From Paracoccaceae bacterium (GTDB taxonomy: Bacteria > Pseudomonadota > Alphaproteobacteria > Rhodobacterales > Rhodobacteraceae), in contig WGNF01000008.1 of the NCBI GenBank assembly GCA_016124615.1, positions 425,563 to 489,562 of the forward strand: a stretch of 64,000 nucleotides of DNA, written 5' to 3'. Made by a program: the position numbers and the translations under genes. The notes beneath the pieces are model-generated. The model ran no database searches, was not told the origin of the DNA, and saw only the letters and a list, made by a program, of their open reading frames with translations. Shown here in pieces: positions 60,948 to 64,000 of this stretch. Position 1 is the stretch's first letter. Every line of letters begins with the position of its first letter.

Positions 60948-62219
60948 TCAGAACGTCCGGGTCCAGCCTACAGTCGCCGCGAACTGGTGCATCGACAGCT
61001 TCAGCGTGCTGGCGGGGTTCGGGCCGAACCCCGGAAGATACTCCTGTCCGGTCACGCTGGCCGTCGGCACATATTCGAGCGAGAAGTCGAGCGTGTCGTG
61101 CGCGTTCATCTTCCAGCTGCCGCCCGCGCTCAGGTGATTGCGGACCACGCCGGGCGCAAGGATGTTCAGCATCACCATGCTCGACTGCACCGGATTGGTC
61201 GAATAGGCGTAGCCGAACCGCCAGGTCATCGTCGGGCTAGACCTCCACGAGGCGCCCAGCTTGATCACGCCGACATCCTTCCAGCCGAAGCCGGGGCCGT
61301 TCACGCCACCCAATGGGTTCATCCCGTTCGGGAACGGGTTGGCGATCGACGGGATGCCGGAATACCAGATACGCTGATAGTCCAGCATCACGGTCACGTC
61401 CTTGGACGCGTCCCAGGCCACACCGATGGTCGCCGAGGCCGGAATGTCGAACGCGCCACCATCTGCGAAGAGACCGGCATATTTGGTAAACTTGGCCATC
61501 TTCATCTTGGTCTGTGCACTCAGGCCAAAGCGCAGCGTGCTGGTCAGATCAAGCTGAATACCTGCGCGCAGGCCACCGCCCAGAACCCACTGGCGACCGT
61601 TGCCGGTCAGGTGGGCCGGATCCATCGAGTAGGGTTTGAACGCGTCGAGGCCGTTGGCCTTGAAGCCCTGCGCCACAAGGGTCGGCGCGATACCGAAGGA
61701 GAAGCCGCCGATCTTTTGCGCATAGGTGACGGACATGAACAGCTGTTCCAGATCCACCCCGGCCGCACCGGCGCAATACACGCCCGCCACGCAGTTCGCG
61801 TTCGCCACCGCGGGATAGGTCGTGTCCATCCCGCCGTTGCCGTAGGCGGCAAAGTTCAGCCGGGCGCCGTTCGCCAGAACCTTGTTGTAGGCGAAGTTCG
61901 GCACCGGAAAGAGGTTCTTGTCGCTGTTCACGGTGCCCGACGGGATGAAGGCCGTACCCGTGGCGGTGAAGCCGCGATAAGGCGCGAACAGTTGCAGCCC
62001 CATCGACATCTGGTTGCCGACCGTCGCGACCCCGGCGGGGTTGATCGCGCTCGACATCGCATCTTCGCCATTCGCCACGCCGGCACCGGCCTGGCCACGC
62101 TGCACCGCGCTGTAGCCCAGCGCGAAATAGCCCGCGGTCGCAAACGCCTGAGTCGCAGCGAGTGTCGCTGCGATCGCGACCAGCCCGACCCGCGTCCGCG
62201 ATTTGTAGAGTCCTGTCAT
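60948..62219 (-). CDS. Outer membrane protein transport protein (OmpP1/FadL family)
   Basis: Signal peptide; ATAGYFALGYSAVQRGQAGAGVANGEDAMSSAINPAGVATVGNQ. Confidence 0.92.
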   Translation of the reverse strand: MTGLYKSRTRVGLVAIAATLAATQAFATAGYFALGYSAVQRGQAGAGVANGEDAMSSAINPAGVATVGNQMSMGLQLFAPYRGFTATGTAFIPSGTVNSDKNLFPVPNFAYNKVLANGARLNFAAYGNGGMDTTYPAVANANCVAGVYCAGAAGVDLEQLFMSVTYAQKIGGFSFGIAPTLVAQGFKANGLDAFKPYSMDPAHLTGNGRQWVLGGGLRAGIQLDLTSTLRFGLSAQTKMKMAKFTKYAGLFADGGAFDIPASATIGVAWDASKDVTVMLDYQRIWYSGIPSIANPFPNGMNPLGGVNGPGFGWKDVGVIKLGASWRSSPTMTWRFGYAYSTNPVQSSMVMLNILAPGVVRNHLSAGGSWKMNAHDTLDFSLEYVPTASVTGQEYLPGFGPNPASTLKLSMHQFAATVGWTRTF

Positions 62220-62460
62220 CCGTCCCTCCCTGCTTTGTTGCTTGCCCCGATGCCGTCGCCATGCGGCACCGTCACCTTCCCCGCATCCCTCTTGCGGGCC
62301 CGACATCCGCAATGCTGACATGAAGCATGTAAAATCGGTAATGTTTTTTTGCTGCGTTGTAACGGCCGTAGACGAAACGTAACTTTACGGCCACCATCGG
62401 CCGCCATCAGCTGCCCCGCCGCCCCTTCCCAACCCACGCGGCTGGATTTATACCCGCGCG

Positions 62461-63828
62461 ATGACCCAGAACCCGCCCAGCCTGCGCCCCGACCTTGTTC
62501 ATGCCGCAATCCCCGATGACCGGCGCGATGGCCAGCCGACCATCGGTATGGTCTCGCTCGGTTGCCCCAAGGCGCTGGTGGACAGCGAACGCATCCTGAC
62601 CCGGCTCAGGGCCGAGGGCTATGCCATCTCGGCTGACTACAAGTGCGCCGATGCGGTGATCGTGAACACCTGCGGGTTCCTCGATTCGGCCAAGGCCGAA
62701 AGCCTTGATGCGATCGGCGAGGCTTTGGCCGAAAATGGCCGGGTGATCGTCACCGGCTGTCTGGGCGCCGAGCCGGGCTATATCACCGGCGCGCATCCGA
62801 AGGTGCTGGCCGTGACCGGGCCGCAGCAATACGAACAGGTGCTGGACGCCGTGCACGCCGCCGTGCCACCGTCGCCCGATCCGTTCATCGACCTGATGCC
62901 GGCGACGGGGGTGAAGCTGACGCCGCGGCACTACAGCTATCTGAAGATTTCCGAGGGCTGCAACCACGCCTGCAAGTTCTGCATCATCCCCGACATGCGC
63001 GGCCGTCTGGTTTCCCGCCCCGCCCATGCCGTGCTGCGCGAGGCTGAAAAGCTGGTCGCGGCCGGGGTGCGCGAACTTCTGGTGATCAGCCAAGATACGT
63101 CGGCCTACGGCGTCGATATCCGCCATGCCGAGGCGAAGGGCCACCGCGCCCATATCACCGACCTCGCCCGCGATCTCGGCAGCCTCGGCGCATGGGTCCG
63201 GCTGCATTACGTCTATCCCTACCCGCATGTGCGCGACCTGATCCCGCTGATGGCCGAGGGGCTGGTGCTGCCCTACCTCGACATCCCGTTCCAGCACGCC
63301 CACCCCGACACGCTGCGCCGCATGGCCCGCCCGGCGGCGGCGGCGAGGACGCTGGACGAGATCGCGGCGTGGCGCGCAACCTGCCCCGAGATCACGTTGC
63401 GTTCCACCTTCATCGTCGGCTACCCCGGCGAGACCGAGGCGGAGTTCCAGACCCTGCTCGACTGGATGGACGAGGCGCAACTGGATCGCGTCGGCTGCTT
63501 CCAATACGAAAACGTCGCCGGTGCGCGGTCGAACGCGCTGCCCGACCATGTGCCGGACGAGGTGAAGCAGGACCGCTGGGACCGCTTCATGGCCAAGGCG
63601 CAGGCCATTTCCGAGGCGAAGCTGGCGGCGAAGGTCGGCCAGGTGCTGCAGGTGATCGTCGACGAGGTCGATGACGAAGGCGCCACCTGCCGCACCAAGG
63701 CCGACGCGCCCGAGATCGACGGGAATTTGTTCATCGACGAGGGGTTCGAGGGGCTGACGCCAGGCGATATCGTGACGGTCGAGGTGGACGAGGCGGGGGA
63801 GTATGATCTGTGGGGGACGAGGGTGTAA
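62461..63828 (+). CDS. rimO: Ribosomal protein S12 methylthiotransferase
   Basis: [38 protein letters not shown] radical SAM CxxxCxxC. Confidence 0.97.
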   Translation: MTQNPPSLRPDLVHAAIPDDRRDGQPTIGMVSLGCPKALVDSERILTRLRAEGYAISADYKCADAVIVNTCGFLDSAKAESLDAIGEALAENGRVIVTGCLGAEPGYITGAHPKVLAVTGPQQYEQVLDAVHAAVPPSPDPFIDLMPATGVKLTPRHYSYLKISEGCNHACKFCIIPDMRGRLVSRPAHAVLREAEKLVAAGVRELLVISQDTSAYGVDIRHAEAKGHRAHITDLARDLGSLGAWVRLHYVYPYPHVRDLIPLMAEGLVLPYLDIPFQHAHPDTLRRMARPAAAARTLDEIAAWRATCPEITLRSTFIVGYPGETEAEFQTLLDWMDEAQLDRVGCFQYENVAGARSNALPDHVPDEVKQDRWDRFMAKAQAISEAKLAAKVGQVLQVIVDEVDDEGATCRTKADAPEIDGNLFIDEGFEGLTPGDIVTVEVDEAGEYDLWGTRV

Positions 63829-63833
63829 ATGTT

Positions 63834-63864
63834 TAGCGTGAAGTTCCTTATGAACTTCGCGCTA
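63834..63864. terminator. Hairpin downstream of rimO; terminator or IS end structure
   Basis: TAGCGTGAAGTTC-cttat-GAACTTCGCGCTA (13-bp stem with one G-U). Confidence 0.5.
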
Positions 63865-63921
63865 GTGTTCGTCACCTGACGGATGATTCCCATTGTTGGT
63901 TTGGTGTGCGATAGTCTCGGC

Positions 63922-64000
63922 ATGAGACGCGATGACCTCTGCCTTTACCTTGGCCCCGCTGAACGTGCGCAGCTTGAAGCTCTGCGGACCGATCGAAACA
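63922..64000 (+). mobile_element. IS630-like transposase N-terminus, truncated by the window edge
   Basis: ATG at 63922 reads MRRDDLCLYLGPAERAQLEALRTDRN, matching the usual start of IS630-family transposases. Confidence 0.6.

Overview
High-GC alphaproteobacterial chromosomal window, consistent with Rhodobacteraceae/Rhodobacterales by gene content. It is densely packed, mostly with core and metabolic genes. Recognisable loci: oligoendopeptidase F, a ugpBAEC-type ABC transporter, xseA, purD, a GH13 alpha-glucosidase, an H-NOX / HNOBA-like-GGDEF pair, an MttB-family methyltransferase, a PleD-like diguanylate cyclase, an ECF sigma / anti-sigma-like / periplasmic-sensor cassette beside an EF-hand protein, a lipoate-ligase-DUF116 fusion behind an XRE regulator, metG, lepA, rpmB, meaB, hrpB, gcrA, argD-argF, AsmA, FadL/OmpP1 and rimO. 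The left edge cuts a probable circularly permuted ATP-grasp gene. The right edge cuts the N-terminus of an IS630-like transposase. The clearest departure from the background is an AT-rich ~1 kb island between metG and lepA (about 42430-43452). It holds a 9-bp tandem repeat that encodes an IVL-repeat hydrophobic micropeptide frame, overlapping inverted repeats, a hairpin-rich leader with a plausible promoter, and an orphan 175-aa protein. A second unexplained feature is a dispersed intergenic hairpin + GGATATTT element present in four copies at gene ends. No CRISPR array, tRNA, rRNA or complete prophage was seen. All family calls come from reading the translations by eye; no database search was run.
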